NCBI GenBank assembly: GCA_046541195.1
Contig: JBKHDT010000005.1
Span: 1-64,000 of the forward strand
Direction of reading: 5' to 3'
Origin: JBKHDT01 sp046541195
GTDB taxonomy: Bacteria > Pseudomonadota > Gammaproteobacteria > Halothiobacillales > Halothiobacillaceae
Length of the DNA stretch: 64,000 bases
Shown here: positions 31,600-39,737 of the stretch, one piece after another
Numbering within the stretch: position 1 is the stretch's first letter
Layout of the letters: each line of letters opens with the position of its first letter
Notes under the pieces: generated by a model
Databases searched by the model: none
Seen by the model: only the letters and a program-made list of their open reading frames with translations
What the model was told of the DNA's origin: nothing
Made by a program: the position numbers and the translations under genes

Positions 31600-33594
31600 T
31601 CAGAACAGCGCGTTGGCCTTCTCGACCACGTTCTCCACCGTGAAGCCGAACTCGGCGAACAGGTCCTTGGCCGGCGCAGACTCGCCGAAGGTGTCGATAC
31701 CCACCACGGCACCGTTCAGGCCCACATACTTGGCCCAGTAGCCGGTCACGCCGGCCTCGACCGCCAGGCGGCGCGTACAGGCGGACGGCAGTACTGATTC
31801 GCGGTATTCCGCGTCCTGCGCATCGAAGGCTTCGCAGCAGGGCATGGAGACCACGCGGACTTTCTTGCCGGCCTGAGTCAGCTGTTCGGCGGCGCCGGTG
31901 GCCAGGGCGACTTCGGAGCCGGTCGCGATCAGGATCAAGTCCGGGGTGCCGTCGCAGTCGCGCAGGACGTAGCCGCCCTTTTCGATGGCCGCGATCTGCT
32001 CGTCGCTGCGGTCCTGGTGCGGCAGGCCCTGGCGGGAGAAGATCAGCGAGGTCGGCTCGTGGCGACGCTTGACGGCCACCTTCCAGGAAACCGCGGATTC
32101 GACCGCGTCACAGGGACGCCAGGTCTGCATGCGCGGGATCATCCGCAGCGTGGCGACCTGCTCGACCGGCTGGTGCGTCGGGCCGTCCTCGCCCAGGCCG
32201 ATCGAATCGTGCGTGTAGACGAAGATCGAGCCGATGCGCATCAGCGCCGCCATGCGCAGTGCATTGCGGGCGTATTCGGAAAACATCAGGAAGGTGCCGG
32301 CAAAGGGCACGAAGCCACCGTGCAGCACGATGCCGTTCATGATGGCGCTCATTCCGAATTCGCGCACGCCGTAGTGGATGTAGTTGGCATCCGACTCGGT
32401 GTTGGACAGCGAGACGCAGCCCTTCCAGGTCGTCAGGTTGGACGGTGCCAGGTCGGCGGAACCGCCGACCAGTTCCGGCATCATGCCCGCCAGGGCGGTG
32501 ATCGCGTTCTGGGAGGCCTTGCGGCTGGCGATGGTCTCGCCCTTGGCGGCCACTTCCCTGATGAACGCGTCCATGCCGGCCTCGAAGCCCTCCGGCAGCT
32601 CGCCGCTCAGGCGGCGCTTGAGCTCGGCCGCCTCGGCCGGAAATTCCTTCGCATAGGCCTCGAAGCGGGCATTCCACTCGCCTTCGGCCTGTGCGCCTCT
32701 TTCGCGCGCATCCCAGCCGTTGTAGATGTCTTCCGGGATCTCGAACGGCGCGTGGCTCCAGCCGAGATTCTCGCGGGTGGCCTTGATTTCCTCGTCCCCC
32801 AGCGGCGCGCCGTGGCAGTCGTGGGAGCCGCAGAGGTTCGGGGCACCAAAGCCGATGACCGTGCGGGTGCAGATCATGGTCGGCTTGTCGTTCACGGCGC
32901 GTGCGTCGCGAATCGCCGCCTCGATGGCCTCGGCGTCGTGGCCGTCCACATCGCGAATCACGTGCCAGCCGTAGGATTCGAAGCGCTTGGGCGTGTCGTC
33001 GGTGAACCATCCCTCGACATGACCGTCAATAGAGATGCCGTTGTCGTCCCAGAAGGCAATCAGCTTGCCCAGCCCCAGGGTGCCCGCCAGCGAGCAGGCC
33101 TCGTGGGAGATGCCTTCCATCAGGCAGCCGTCACCCAGGAACACATAGGTGTAATGGTCGACGATCTTGTGGCCGGGCTTGTTGAACTGGCCGGCGAGCA
33201 TCTTCTCGGCGATCGCCATGCCCACGGCGTTGGTGATGCCCTGGCCCAGCGGGCCGGTGGTGGTCTCGACGCCCGGGGTGTAGCCGTACTCCGGGTGGCC
33301 CGGTGTCTTGGAGTGCAGTTGGCGGAAGTTCTTGAGTTCGTCCATCGGCAGCTCGTAGCCGCTCAGATGGAGGAGTGAGTAGATCAGCATCGAACCGTGT
33401 CCGTTGGAGAGGACGAAGCGGTCCCGGTTGGCCCACTCGGGATTTTGCGGGTTGTGCTGGAGGAAATCACACCACAGTACCTGGGCGATGTCGGCCATGC
33501 CCATGGGCGCGCCGGGGTGGCCAGACTTGGCCTTTTGTACCGCGTCCATGCTCAGCGCACGAATCGCATTGGCGAGCTCTCTTCGCGTCGACAT
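31600..33594 (-). CDS. tkt: Transketolase
   Basis: Transketolase moves two-carbon units between sugar phosphates in the pentose phosphate pathway using thiamine pyrophosphate, whose pyrimidine precursor is made by ThiC at 5209-7098. The 664-residue protein is full length, with KSGHPGAPMGMADIAQVLW, NGHGSMLIYSLLHL, GPLGQGITNAVGMAIAEK, the TPP-binding segment VFLGDGCLMEGISHEACS, and in the pyrimidine domain GVREFGMSAIMNGI and YTHDSIGLGEDGPTHQPVEQ. The start at 33594 has GGAGAAG just upstream. It is the first gene of tkt-gap-pgk-pyk-fba; an inverted repeat (33639-33669) lies in its leader. Confidence 0.97.
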   Translation of the reverse strand: MSTRRELANAIRALSMDAVQKAKSGHPGAPMGMADIAQVLWCDFLQHNPQNPEWANRDRFVLSNGHGSMLIYSLLHLSGYELPMDELKNFRQLHSKTPGHPEYGYTPGVETTTGPLGQGITNAVGMAIAEKMLAGQFNKPGHKIVDHYTYVFLGDGCLMEGISHEACSLAGTLGLGKLIAFWDDNGISIDGHVEGWFTDDTPKRFESYGWHVIRDVDGHDAEAIEAAIRDARAVNDKPTMICTRTVIGFGAPNLCGSHDCHGAPLGDEEIKATRENLGWSHAPFEIPEDIYNGWDARERGAQAEGEWNARFEAYAKEFPAEAAELKRRLSGELPEGFEAGMDAFIREVAAKGETIASRKASQNAITALAGMMPELVGGSADLAPSNLTTWKGCVSLSNTESDANYIHYGVREFGMSAIMNGIVLHGGFVPFAGTFLMFSEYARNALRMAALMRIGSIFVYTHDSIGLGEDGPTHQPVEQVATLRMIPRMQTWRPCDAVESAVSWKVAVKRRHEPTSLIFSRQGLPHQDRSDEQIAAIEKGGYVLRDCDGTPDLILIATGSEVALATGAAEQLTQAGKKVRVVSMPCCEAFDAQDAEYRESVLPSACTRRLAVEAGVTGYWAKYVGLNGAVVGIDTFGESAPAKDLFAEFGFTVENVVEKANALF

Positions 33595-33638
33595 ACAACT
33601 TCTCCGGTTCTTATCTTGAAAGGAACGTGAATCGGTGC

Positions 33639-33669
33639 GCCGCGCGCAGGGATCGGCCCCGCGCGCGGC
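33639..33669 (-). promoter_or_regulatory. Inverted repeat in the tkt leader
   Basis: Perfect 9-bp arms GCCGCGCGC (33639-33647) and GCGCGCGGC (33661-33669) enclose 13 nt. The element lies 45 bp before the tkt start and 124 bp after the stop of the redoxin gene on the same strand. It may weakly end the redoxin transcript or fold in the tkt 5' leader. No U-run follows it. Confidence 0.4.
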
Positions 33670-33792
33670 CCGCTTGGGATCGTCAGGCAGCCCGAGCGCA
33701 AAATTGACTGGCATTTTCACCGCAAACGCCTGAATTAGCAACCAACGCCCCGGGGGCGTCAGGCTGCGCTTGCGGCCTGCCGGGCTTTCGGG

Positions 33793-34350
33793 TCAGTTGT
33801 CCTCGCGCCACTTGATTGAGCAGCCCATGCTTGGAATCTGTTCGCGCGGGCCCTGGCCACTGCGCGCGATCTCGACCATGGCCTCGAACAGCTCGCGGCG
33901 CGCGCCCTCGACCGGCTCCTTGCGGCTTTCGTCCAGCCGGCCGCGGTACTGAAGGCCCAGGTCCGCGTTGTAGCCGAAGAAATCCGGCGTGCATACCGCC
34001 CCGTAGGCCCTGGCCACCGCCTGGGTTTCGTCGAGCAGGTAGGGAAAGGGGAACGCTTTCTCGCGGGCAATCCGCTGCATGTTCTCGAAGCTGTCCTCGG
34101 GATAGTCGCTGGGATCGTTGGCCATGATCGCCACCGAGCCGATGCCGTGCGCGCGCAATGCCCCCGCGTCCCGGACAATCCGGTCGAGCACCGACTTGAC
34201 GTAGGGGCAATGGTTGCAGATGAACATCACCAGCAGGCCGTTGGGTCCCCTGACCTCCTGCAGTGTCCAGTCCCGTCCGTCCACGCCGGGCAGCCGGAAG
34301 TCCGGTGCGGGGCGGTCGAAGTCGCAAACCGGGGTTTCAGTCCTGACCAT
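33793..34350 (-). CDS. Thioredoxin-fold (AhpC/TSA-type) redoxin
   Basis: This 185-residue cytoplasmic thioredoxin-fold protein is of the AhpC/TSA group. It has the typical opening APDFRLPGVDGRDWTLQEVR, then LLVMFICNHCPYVKSVLDRI with a CxxC pair (CNHC), SVAIMANDPSDYPEDSFENM, FPYLLDETQAVARAYGAVCTPDFF and a substrate-side cis-Pro segment. This subfamily is common in bacteria and usually annotated as thioredoxin family protein; peroxidase or reductase activity is not established. The start at 34350 was chosen at the domain beginning, with GGGAGG about 12 bases upstream. It is divergent from metK across 149 bp and precedes tkt by 198 bp. Confidence 0.86.
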   Translation of the reverse strand: MVRTETPVCDFDRPAPDFRLPGVDGRDWTLQEVRGPNGLLVMFICNHCPYVKSVLDRIVRDAGALRAHGIGSVAIMANDPSDYPEDSFENMQRIAREKAFPFPYLLDETQAVARAYGAVCTPDFFGYNADLGLQYRGRLDESRKEPVEGARRELFEAMVEIARSGQGPREQIPSMGCSIKWREDN

Positions 34351-34499
34351 GGTGTCGCGTTCCTCCCTTGGGCGGGCGTCTTGCGCCCGTTTTCTGGTTG
34401 ACCGGGTTACCCCGGGGCTGGCAGGGATGCCCAAAACGAAAGTGGCTGTTAGACTTGCGCCTTCTCCTGTTACCTGTCAACCCGTATGGTGCCTGCCAG

Positions 34500-35660
34500 A
34501 TGAGCCAGAACTATGTTTTCACCTCCGAATCGGTCTCCGAGGGTCATCCCGACAAGATCGCGGACCAGATCTCCGATGCGGTGCTGGACGCGATCCTGGC
34601 GCAGGATCCCAATGCGCGCGTCGCCTGCGAGACGCTGGTCAAGACGGGGTTCGTCCTGCTGGCCGGCGAGGTGACCACTTCGGCCTGGGTGGACACCGAC
34701 GAGCTGGTGCGCAAGGTGATCGTGGATATCGGCTACGACAGTTCCGACATCGGTTTTGATGGCCATACCTGCGGTGTGCTCAACGCCATCGGCAAGCAGT
34801 CCTCCGACATCGCCCAGGGAGTCGACCGGATGGTGGCCGAGGAACAGGGCGCGGGCGACCAGGGGCTGATGTTCGGCTACGCCACGCGCGAGACCGACGT
34901 GCTGATGCCGGCGCCGATCACCTACGCGCACCGGCTCGTGCAGCGAACTTCCCAGGTGCGCAAGGATCACACCCTGCCGTGGCTGCGGCCCGATGCCAAG
35001 AGCCAGGTCACTTTCCGCTACGAAAACGGGGTGCCGGTGGCGATCGACGCGGTGGTGCTTTCCACGCAGCACGACCCGGACGTCTCGCAGGACCGGATCA
35101 GGGAGGCGGTGATGGAGCTGATCGTCAAGAAGGTGCTTCCGCCCGAGTGGCTGCACAAGGGAACGCAGTTTCACATCAACCCGACCGGCCAGTTCATCAT
35201 CGGCGGCCCGGTGGGCGACTGCGGCCTGACCGGCCGCAAGATCATCGTGGATACCTACGGCGGCATGGCGCGTCACGGCGGGGGCGCATTCTCGGGCAAG
35301 GACCCGTCCAAGGTGGACCGTTCCGCGGCCTACGCCGGGCGTTACGTGGCCAAGAACATCGTGGCGGCGGGCCTGGCGGACCGCTGCGAGATCCAGGTTG
35401 CCTACGCCATCGGCGTGGCCGAGCCGATGTCGATCAATGTGGAGACTTTCGGCACCGGAAAGATCGGGGATGACCGGATCTCCGAGCTCGTCCGTCGCCA
35501 TTTCGATCTGCGGCCGTACGGCATCTACCAGATGCTGGACCTGATCCGTCCGATCTACCAGAAGACGGCAGCCTACGGGCATTTCGGGCGGGAGGACGAG
35601 GACTTCAGCTGGGAGCGGACGGACCGGGCCGAGGCACTGCGCGCCGACGCCGGCATCTGA
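34500..35660 (+). CDS. metK: S-adenosylmethionine synthase
   Basis: MetK makes S-adenosylmethionine from methionine and ATP. The 386-residue protein has the family motifs FTSESVSEGHPDKIADQISD (ATP site His), GHTCGVLNAIGKQSSDIAQG, GAGDQGLMFGYATRETD, HINPTGQFIIGGPVGDCGLT, GGGAFSGKDPSKVDRSAAYA and YAIGVAEPMSINVETFGTG. The start at 34500 begins the conserved sequence; no SAM riboswitch was seen in the 149-bp leader. It opens a SAM-cycle block with ahcY and metF, but 248 bp with a palindrome and an SAH riboswitch separate it from them, so ahcY-metF is controlled separately. Confidence 0.97.
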   Translation: MSQNYVFTSESVSEGHPDKIADQISDAVLDAILAQDPNARVACETLVKTGFVLLAGEVTTSAWVDTDELVRKVIVDIGYDSSDIGFDGHTCGVLNAIGKQSSDIAQGVDRMVAEEQGAGDQGLMFGYATRETDVLMPAPITYAHRLVQRTSQVRKDHTLPWLRPDAKSQVTFRYENGVPVAIDAVVLSTQHDPDVSQDRIREAVMELIVKKVLPPEWLHKGTQFHINPTGQFIIGGPVGDCGLTGRKIIVDTYGGMARHGGGAFSGKDPSKVDRSAAYAGRYVAKNIVAAGLADRCEIQVAYAIGVAEPMSINVETFGTGKIGDDRISELVRRHFDLRPYGIYQMLDLIRPIYQKTAAYGHFGREDEDFSWERTDRAEALRADAGI

Positions 35661-35738
35661 AAATATTCCGGCCGCCGCGATTTTTCGGCGATCGCGCGGC
35701 TCCGGGGCCTGGACCAGATGGTTCGGGCCCGCTTTTAT

Positions 35739-35766
35739 CGGTCCTTGCGCCGCGGCGCAAGGACCG
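35739..35766 (+). promoter_or_regulatory. Perfect 28-nt palindrome before the SAH riboswitch
   Basis: The 28 bases are their own reverse complement (half site CGGTCCTTGCGCCG). A possible promoter precedes it: TGGACC (35710-35715), 17-bp spacer, TTTTAT (35733-35738). This would put the palindrome over the transcription start, a typical place for a repressor operator. The aptamer begins 15 bp later. No U-run flanks it, so it is unlikely to be the metK terminator. Confidence 0.55.
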
Positions 35767-35781
35767 TCATGCCGGGGCGCC

Positions 35782-35872
35782 GTCGAGGAGCGCTGCAGCC
35801 TGTCTGATCCGTCCGGGTCCGGCAGGTCAGGCTCGACGGTTTGCCCGCTTCGTGACACACCGAACGGCGCTC
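35782..35872 (+). ncRNA. SAH riboswitch upstream of ahcY
   Basis: The S-adenosylhomocysteine aptamer is recognisable by its two helices and conserved strings. GTCGAG (35782-35787) pairs with CTCGAC (35832-35837), and GAGCGC (35788-35793) pairs with GCGCTC (35867-35872) as the pseudoknot helix. GCCTG pairs with CAGGC inside. The strings GAGGAGCGCTGC, CAGGCTCG and AACGGCGCTC match the family consensus. The gene downstream, ahcY, degrades SAH, and this class turns expression on when SAH accumulates. GCGCTGCAGCC of the aptamer (35790-35800) recurs exactly at 35897-35907, next to the ribosome-binding site. Confidence 0.9.
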
Positions 35873-35908
35873 GCACTTCTTTGCCAATGTAAGGAGGCGC
35901 TGCAGCCC

Positions 35909-37303
35909 ATGAGCAATTTCGAAGATTTCAAGGTGGCGGACCTGTCCCTGGCGGACTGGGGACGTCGTGAACTGGCGATTGCCGAGACCGAGATGCCGGC
36001 CCTGATGGCCATCCGCAGCAAGTACGAGGCCGGGCAGCCGCTGAAGGGTGCCCGGATCGCCGGCTGCATTCACATGACCATCCAGACCGGGGTGCTGATC
36101 GAGACCCTGGTGGCACTTGGTGCCGAGGTGCGCTGGTCGTCCTGCAATATCTTCTCCACCCAGGACCATGCCGCCGCGGCCATTGCGCGGGCGGAAATTC
36201 CCGTCTTTGCCTGGAAGGGGCAGAGCGAGGAGGAATTCTGGTGGTGCATCGAGCAGACGATCCAGGGCCCGGATGGCTGGGTGCCGAACATGATCCTCGA
36301 CGACGGCGGTGACCTGACCGGCCTGATGCACGAGAAGTACCCGGATCTGCTCGATGGCGTGCACGGCATTTCCGAGGAGACGACCACCGGGGTTCACCGA
36401 CTGGTCGAGATGATGCGCCAGGGCACGCTCCGGGTGCCGGCGGTCAATGTCAATGATGCGGTGACCAAGTCCAAGAACGACAACAAGTACGGATGCCGCC
36501 ATTCGCTCAACGATGCGATCAAGCGCGCCACCGACCACCTGCTTTCCGGCAAGCAGGCCCTGGTTGTCGGGTACGGGGACGTGGGCAAGGGATCGGCGGC
36601 TTCGCTGCGTCAGGAGGGCATGATCGTCAAGGTCGCCGAGATTGACCCGATCTGCGCCATGCAGGCCTGCATGGATGGCTTTGAGGTGGTCTCGCCCTAT
36701 CACGAAGGTCGCAATGACGGCACCGACGCCTGTGTCAACCGCGAGCTGCTGCAGAAGATTGACCTGGTGGTCACCGCAACCGGCAACGTAAACGTCTGTG
36801 ACGCGCCGATGATGCGGGCGCTGAAGGCGGGCGCCATCGTGTGCAACATCGGGCATTTCGACAGCGAGATCGACACCGCCTACATGCGTGCGCACTGGGC
36901 CTGGGAGGAGGTCAAGCCGCAGGTACACAAGGTCTACCGGGACTGTCCGGCCGGGGGCACCCCGGATATCGGCAGCACCGATTACCTGATTCTGCTTTCC
37001 GAGGGACGGCTGGTGAACCTGGGCAACGCCACCGGTCACCCCAGCCGAATCATGGACGGCAGTTTCGCCAATCAGGTGCTCGCCCAGATCCATCTCTACG
37101 AGGCGCGCTTCGCCGACTTGCCGCCGGCCGAAAAGCCGTCGCAGATCGCCGTGGAAGTATTGCCCAAGGAACTGGACGAGGAGGTGGCGCGGTACATGGT
37201 CCAGGGGTTCGGCGGGGTGATCACCCGGATGACCGAAGAGCAGTCCCGCTATTTCGGGGTACCCGTGAACGGGCCCTACAAGCCCGACGTCTACCGGTAC
37301 TGA
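35909..37303 (+). CDS. ahcY: Adenosylhomocysteinase
   Basis: AhcY hydrolyses S-adenosylhomocysteine to adenosine and homocysteine, relieving product inhibition of methyltransferases. The 464-residue protein is NAD-dependent. It has DLSLADWGRRELAIAETEMP, CIHMTIQTGVLIETLVALGA, SSCNIFSTQDHAAAAIA, the catalytic region VNVNDAVTKSKNDNKYGCRH, the Rossmann motif ALVVGYGDVGKGSAASLR, and IGHFDSEIDT. It ends in PYKPDVYRY, typical of this family. The start at 35909 has AAGGAGG (35891-35897), spaced 11 nt, and the ribosome-binding site lies in an 11-nt repeat of the SAH aptamer. metF follows after 67 bp. Confidence 0.97.
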   Translation: MSNFEDFKVADLSLADWGRRELAIAETEMPALMAIRSKYEAGQPLKGARIAGCIHMTIQTGVLIETLVALGAEVRWSSCNIFSTQDHAAAAIARAEIPVFAWKGQSEEEFWWCIEQTIQGPDGWVPNMILDDGGDLTGLMHEKYPDLLDGVHGISEETTTGVHRLVEMMRQGTLRVPAVNVNDAVTKSKNDNKYGCRHSLNDAIKRATDHLLSGKQALVVGYGDVGKGSAASLRQEGMIVKVAEIDPICAMQACMDGFEVVSPYHEGRNDGTDACVNRELLQKIDLVVTATGNVNVCDAPMMRALKAGAIVCNIGHFDSEIDTAYMRAHWAWEEVKPQVHKVYRDCPAGGTPDIGSTDYLILLSEGRLVNLGNATGHPSRIMDGSFANQVLAQIHLYEARFADLPPAEKPSQIAVEVLPKELDEEVARYMVQGFGGVITRMTEEQSRYFGVPVNGPYKPDVYRY

Positions 37304-37370
37304 GTGCGGGGCGCCCGGCCGGGCCATCCGGCGGGCGCCGTTTTCGACCCGTCCACAAGGAGTAGTCGGC

Positions 37371-38219
37371 ATGTCCAGCAAGATTGCTGTTTCCTGCGAG
37401 TTTTTCCCCCCGAAGTCCGATGCCGGCGCCGAGAAGCTGCGGGCAGCCTACCGGGAACTGGCGCGCCGCATGGCGCCCGAGTATTTTTCCGTCACCTTCG
37501 GCGCGGGCGGCTCGACCCAGGCCCGGACCTTCGAGACGGTGCGCGAAATCCAGGCGGACTCGGGTGTCGAGGCCGCGCCGCACCTGTCCTGCATCGGCTC
37601 CACCGAGGAGGGCATTCGGGCCATTCTGGAGGATTACCGGGCCCAGGGTATCCGGCGGATCGTGGCGCTGCGCGGCGATCTGCCTTCCGGAATGCGCGAT
37701 CCCGGTGACTTCAGCTATGCCAACCAGCTGGTGGCGTTCATTCGTCGGGAGACGGGTGATCACTTCCACATCGAGGTGGCCGCCTATCCCGAGTTTCATC
37801 CGCAGGCACCCAGTGCCGGTGCCGATCTCGAAAACTTCCGGCGCAAGGTGGCGGCCGGGGCGGACGCTGCCATCACGCAGTACTTCTACACGGCGGAGGC
37901 CTATGTGCGCTTCCTGGAGTCCTGCGGGTCGATGGGCATCGAGATTCCCATCGTGCCGGGCATCATGCCCATCACCAACTATGTGCAGATCGCGCGGTTT
38001 TCCGATGCCTGCGGGGCGGACATACCGCGCTGGCTGCGCAAGCGTCTGGAGGGTTTTGGCGACGACCTGGAAAGCCTGCGGGCCTTCGGCCACGACGTGG
38101 TGGCACGGCTGTGCGAGCAACTGATCGAGGCCGGCGCCCCGGGGCTGCACTTCTACAGCATGAACCAGGCCGGGCCGACACTGGCGCTGGTCGAGTCACT
38201 GGGGCTCGCCGAAGATTGA
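37371..38219 (+). CDS. metF: Methylenetetrahydrofolate reductase
   Basis: MetF reduces 5,10-methylene-THF to 5-methyl-THF with FAD and NADH, supplying the methyl group for methionine synthesis. The 282-residue protein has the TIM-barrel motifs VSCEFFPPKSDAGAEKLRAA, FSVTFGAGGSTQARTF, APHLSCIGSTEEGIRAIL, RRIVALRGDLPSGM, AAGADAAITQYFYTAEAYVR and VPGIMPITNYVQIARFSDAC. The start has AAGGAG 9 bases upstream. It shares the SAH-riboswitch transcript with ahcY, so homocysteine release and methyl supply would rise together. A strong hairpin follows the stop. Confidence 0.96.
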   Translation: MSSKIAVSCEFFPPKSDAGAEKLRAAYRELARRMAPEYFSVTFGAGGSTQARTFETVREIQADSGVEAAPHLSCIGSTEEGIRAILEDYRAQGIRRIVALRGDLPSGMRDPGDFSYANQLVAFIRRETGDHFHIEVAAYPEFHPQAPSAGADLENFRRKVAAGADAAITQYFYTAEAYVRFLESCGSMGIEIPIVPGIMPITNYVQIARFSDACGADIPRWLRKRLEGFGDDLESLRAFGHDVVARLCEQLIEAGAPGLHFYSMNQAGPTLALVESLGLAED

Positions 38220-38243
38220 GCGCATTCGCAGGGGTGACGAACG

Positions 38244-38280
38244 GGCCGGCCGGATGCGTTTTCCGGCCGGCCTCGTTTCG
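38244..38280 (+). terminator. Terminator after metF
   Basis: A perfect 11-bp stem, GGCCGGCCGGA (38244-38254) with TCCGGCCGGCC (38262-38272), is followed by the moderately T-rich TCGTTTCGTTG. It lies 24 bp past the metF stop and also between the convergent ends of metF and ispH. Confidence 0.7.
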
Positions 38281-38316
38281 TTGAGGCGCCGGGAGACGGC
38301 CGGCGCGGCTGGTTTT

Positions 38317-39279
38317 TCAGTCTGAGCCGGCGGCCGGTCGCAGCGCCTTGGGCAGTGCAAACACCATGTTTTCCACCACGGTGGCCGGGCGCTCCTCAAG
38401 CACGGCACCGAGGGTGTCGCGCAGGTGATCGACAAGTTGGCGGACCAGGATTTCCGGCGCCGACGCCCCCGCGGTGATCCCGATATGTCGCTTGCCTTCC
38501 AGCCACGCCGGGCGGATGTCCTCGGGGCCATCGATCAGGTGGGCTTCAACGCCGTTCTGCTCGGCAATCTCGCGCAGGCGGTTGGAGTTCGAGCTGGTCT
38601 TCGAGCCGACCACCAGCACCAGATCGGACTCGGCCGCCAGTGCGCGCACCGCGTCCTGCCGGTTCTGGGTCGCGTAGCAGATGTCGTCCTTTTTCGGCCC
38701 CTCGATCGCCGGGAACCGCTCGCGCAGGGCAGCGACGATGGCCCGGGTTTCGTCCACCGACAACGTCGTCTGGGTCGAATAGGCCAAATGTTGCGGGTCG
38801 TTGACGGACAACCGTGCCACGTCCGTCAGGCTCTCGACCAGGTGAATGGCCCCGCCATGGCGCCTGTCGTAGTGGCCCATGGTGCCCTCGACCTCGGGGT
38901 GGCCGGCATGTCCGATGAGGATGACTTCGCGCCCCGCGCGGGCATGGCGGGCCACCTCCATGTGCACCTTGGTGACCAGCGGGCAGGTGGCGTCGAAGAC
39001 CGACAGGCCGCGCCGCCGTGCCTCGTCGTGAATGGCCTGCGATACGCCGTGGGCAGAGAAGATGAGGGTCGCGCCGTCAGGGACGTCGTCCAGATCCTCG
39101 ATGAAGATCGCGCCCTTGGCCTTGAGATTTTCCACGATGTAGCGGTTGTGCACGATCTCGTGACGCACGTAGATCGGGGCGCCGAATGACTCCAGGGCCC
39201 GATCGACGATGTCTACCGCCCGGTCGACCCCGGCGCAGAAGCCGCGTGGATTGGCCAGTCGAAGCGTGATCGCCTTCAT
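38317..39279 (-). CDS. ispH: 4-hydroxy-3-methylbut-2-enyl diphosphate reductase
   Basis: IspH is the iron-sulfur enzyme for the last step of the MEP isoprenoid pathway, giving IPP and DMAPP. The 320-residue protein has the three cluster cysteines: C15 in NPRGFCAGVDRAVDIVD, one near residue 99 in VFDATCPLVTKVH, and one near residue 200 in DDICYATQNRQDAV. It also has IYVRHEIVHNRYIVE, IGHAGHPEVEGTMG and VGSKTSSNSNRLREIA. It is the last gene of ileS-lspA-fkpB-ispH and starts within the fkpB stop (ATGA, 39276-39279). The isoprenoids feed the UbiA-family prenyltransferase and ubiquinone pathway represented elsewhere in the window. Confidence 0.97.
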   Translation of the reverse strand: MKAITLRLANPRGFCAGVDRAVDIVDRALESFGAPIYVRHEIVHNRYIVENLKAKGAIFIEDLDDVPDGATLIFSAHGVSQAIHDEARRRGLSVFDATCPLVTKVHMEVARHARAGREVILIGHAGHPEVEGTMGHYDRRHGGAIHLVESLTDVARLSVNDPQHLAYSTQTTLSVDETRAIVAALRERFPAIEGPKKDDICYATQNRQDAVRALAAESDLVLVVGSKTSSNSNRLREIAEQNGVEAHLIDGPEDIRPAWLEGKRHIGITAGASAPEILVRQLVDHLRDTLGAVLEERPATVVENMVFALPKALRPAAGSD

Positions 39280-39737
39280 GGTCCGGCTTGCTCCGGGTCG
39301 GGCTGTGAAACGGCGAGTATGTGGACGACGAACTGGATGTCATGGCCCGAGAGCGGATGGTTGAAGTCCACGCGTACGGTCTCGTCCCCGACTTCGATCA
39401 CCATGCCCGGAACCGAATCGCCTGTCGGCGTGGCAAAGTCGATGACCTGTTGCGGTTGGGGATCGAGTCCCTCGGGAAAGTCCGAGCGGGGCAGGTCATG
39501 TATCGCCTCGGTACTGCGGTATCCGAAACCTTCCGATGCGGGAATCAGAATCCGGGTCTGCTCGCCCTCGGCCAGTCCGATCAGGCAGTCCTCGAGGTTC
39601 GGGAGCAGTTGCCCGTCGCCCATGGCAAAAACGAGTGGTTCGGAACCGAACGTCGAGTCCACCACGGTTCCGTCCCCGATCTGCAGTTCGTAGTGCAGGG
39701 TCACGCGGCTGTGGCGGTCGATCTTGGGTTGCGTCAT
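39276..39737 (-). CDS. fkpB: FKBP-type peptidyl-prolyl isomerase, SlpA-like
   Basis: This is a 153-residue FKBP-type prolyl isomerase of the SlyD/SlpA group, acting in the cytoplasm on folding proteins. Motifs are VTLHYELQIGDGTVVDSTFG, PLVFAMGDGQLLPNLEDCLI, GLAEGEQTRILIPASEGFGY and VDFNHPLSGHDIQFVVHILA, which frame the inserted-in-flap domain. The metal-binding His-rich tail of SlyD is absent, which fits FkpB. The gene overlaps lspA and ispH by 4 bp each, the same order as in E. coli ileS-lspA-fkpB-ispH. Confidence 0.94.
   Translation of the reverse strand: MTQPKIDRHSRVTLHYELQIGDGTVVDSTFGSEPLVFAMGDGQLLPNLEDCLIGLAEGEQTRILIPASEGFGYRSTEAIHDLPRSDFPEGLDPQPQQVIDFATPTGDSVPGMVIEVGDETVRVDFNHPLSGHDIQFVVHILAVSQPDPEQAGP

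Noticed and set aside
34351..34499. Possible SAM riboswitch before metK
   Set aside because: No SAM-I, SAM-II or other known aptamer core strings were seen in the leader.
35739..35766. 28-nt palindrome as the metK terminator
   Set aside because: It has no U-run on either strand and lies 78 bp past metK, next to a plausible promoter for ahcY.
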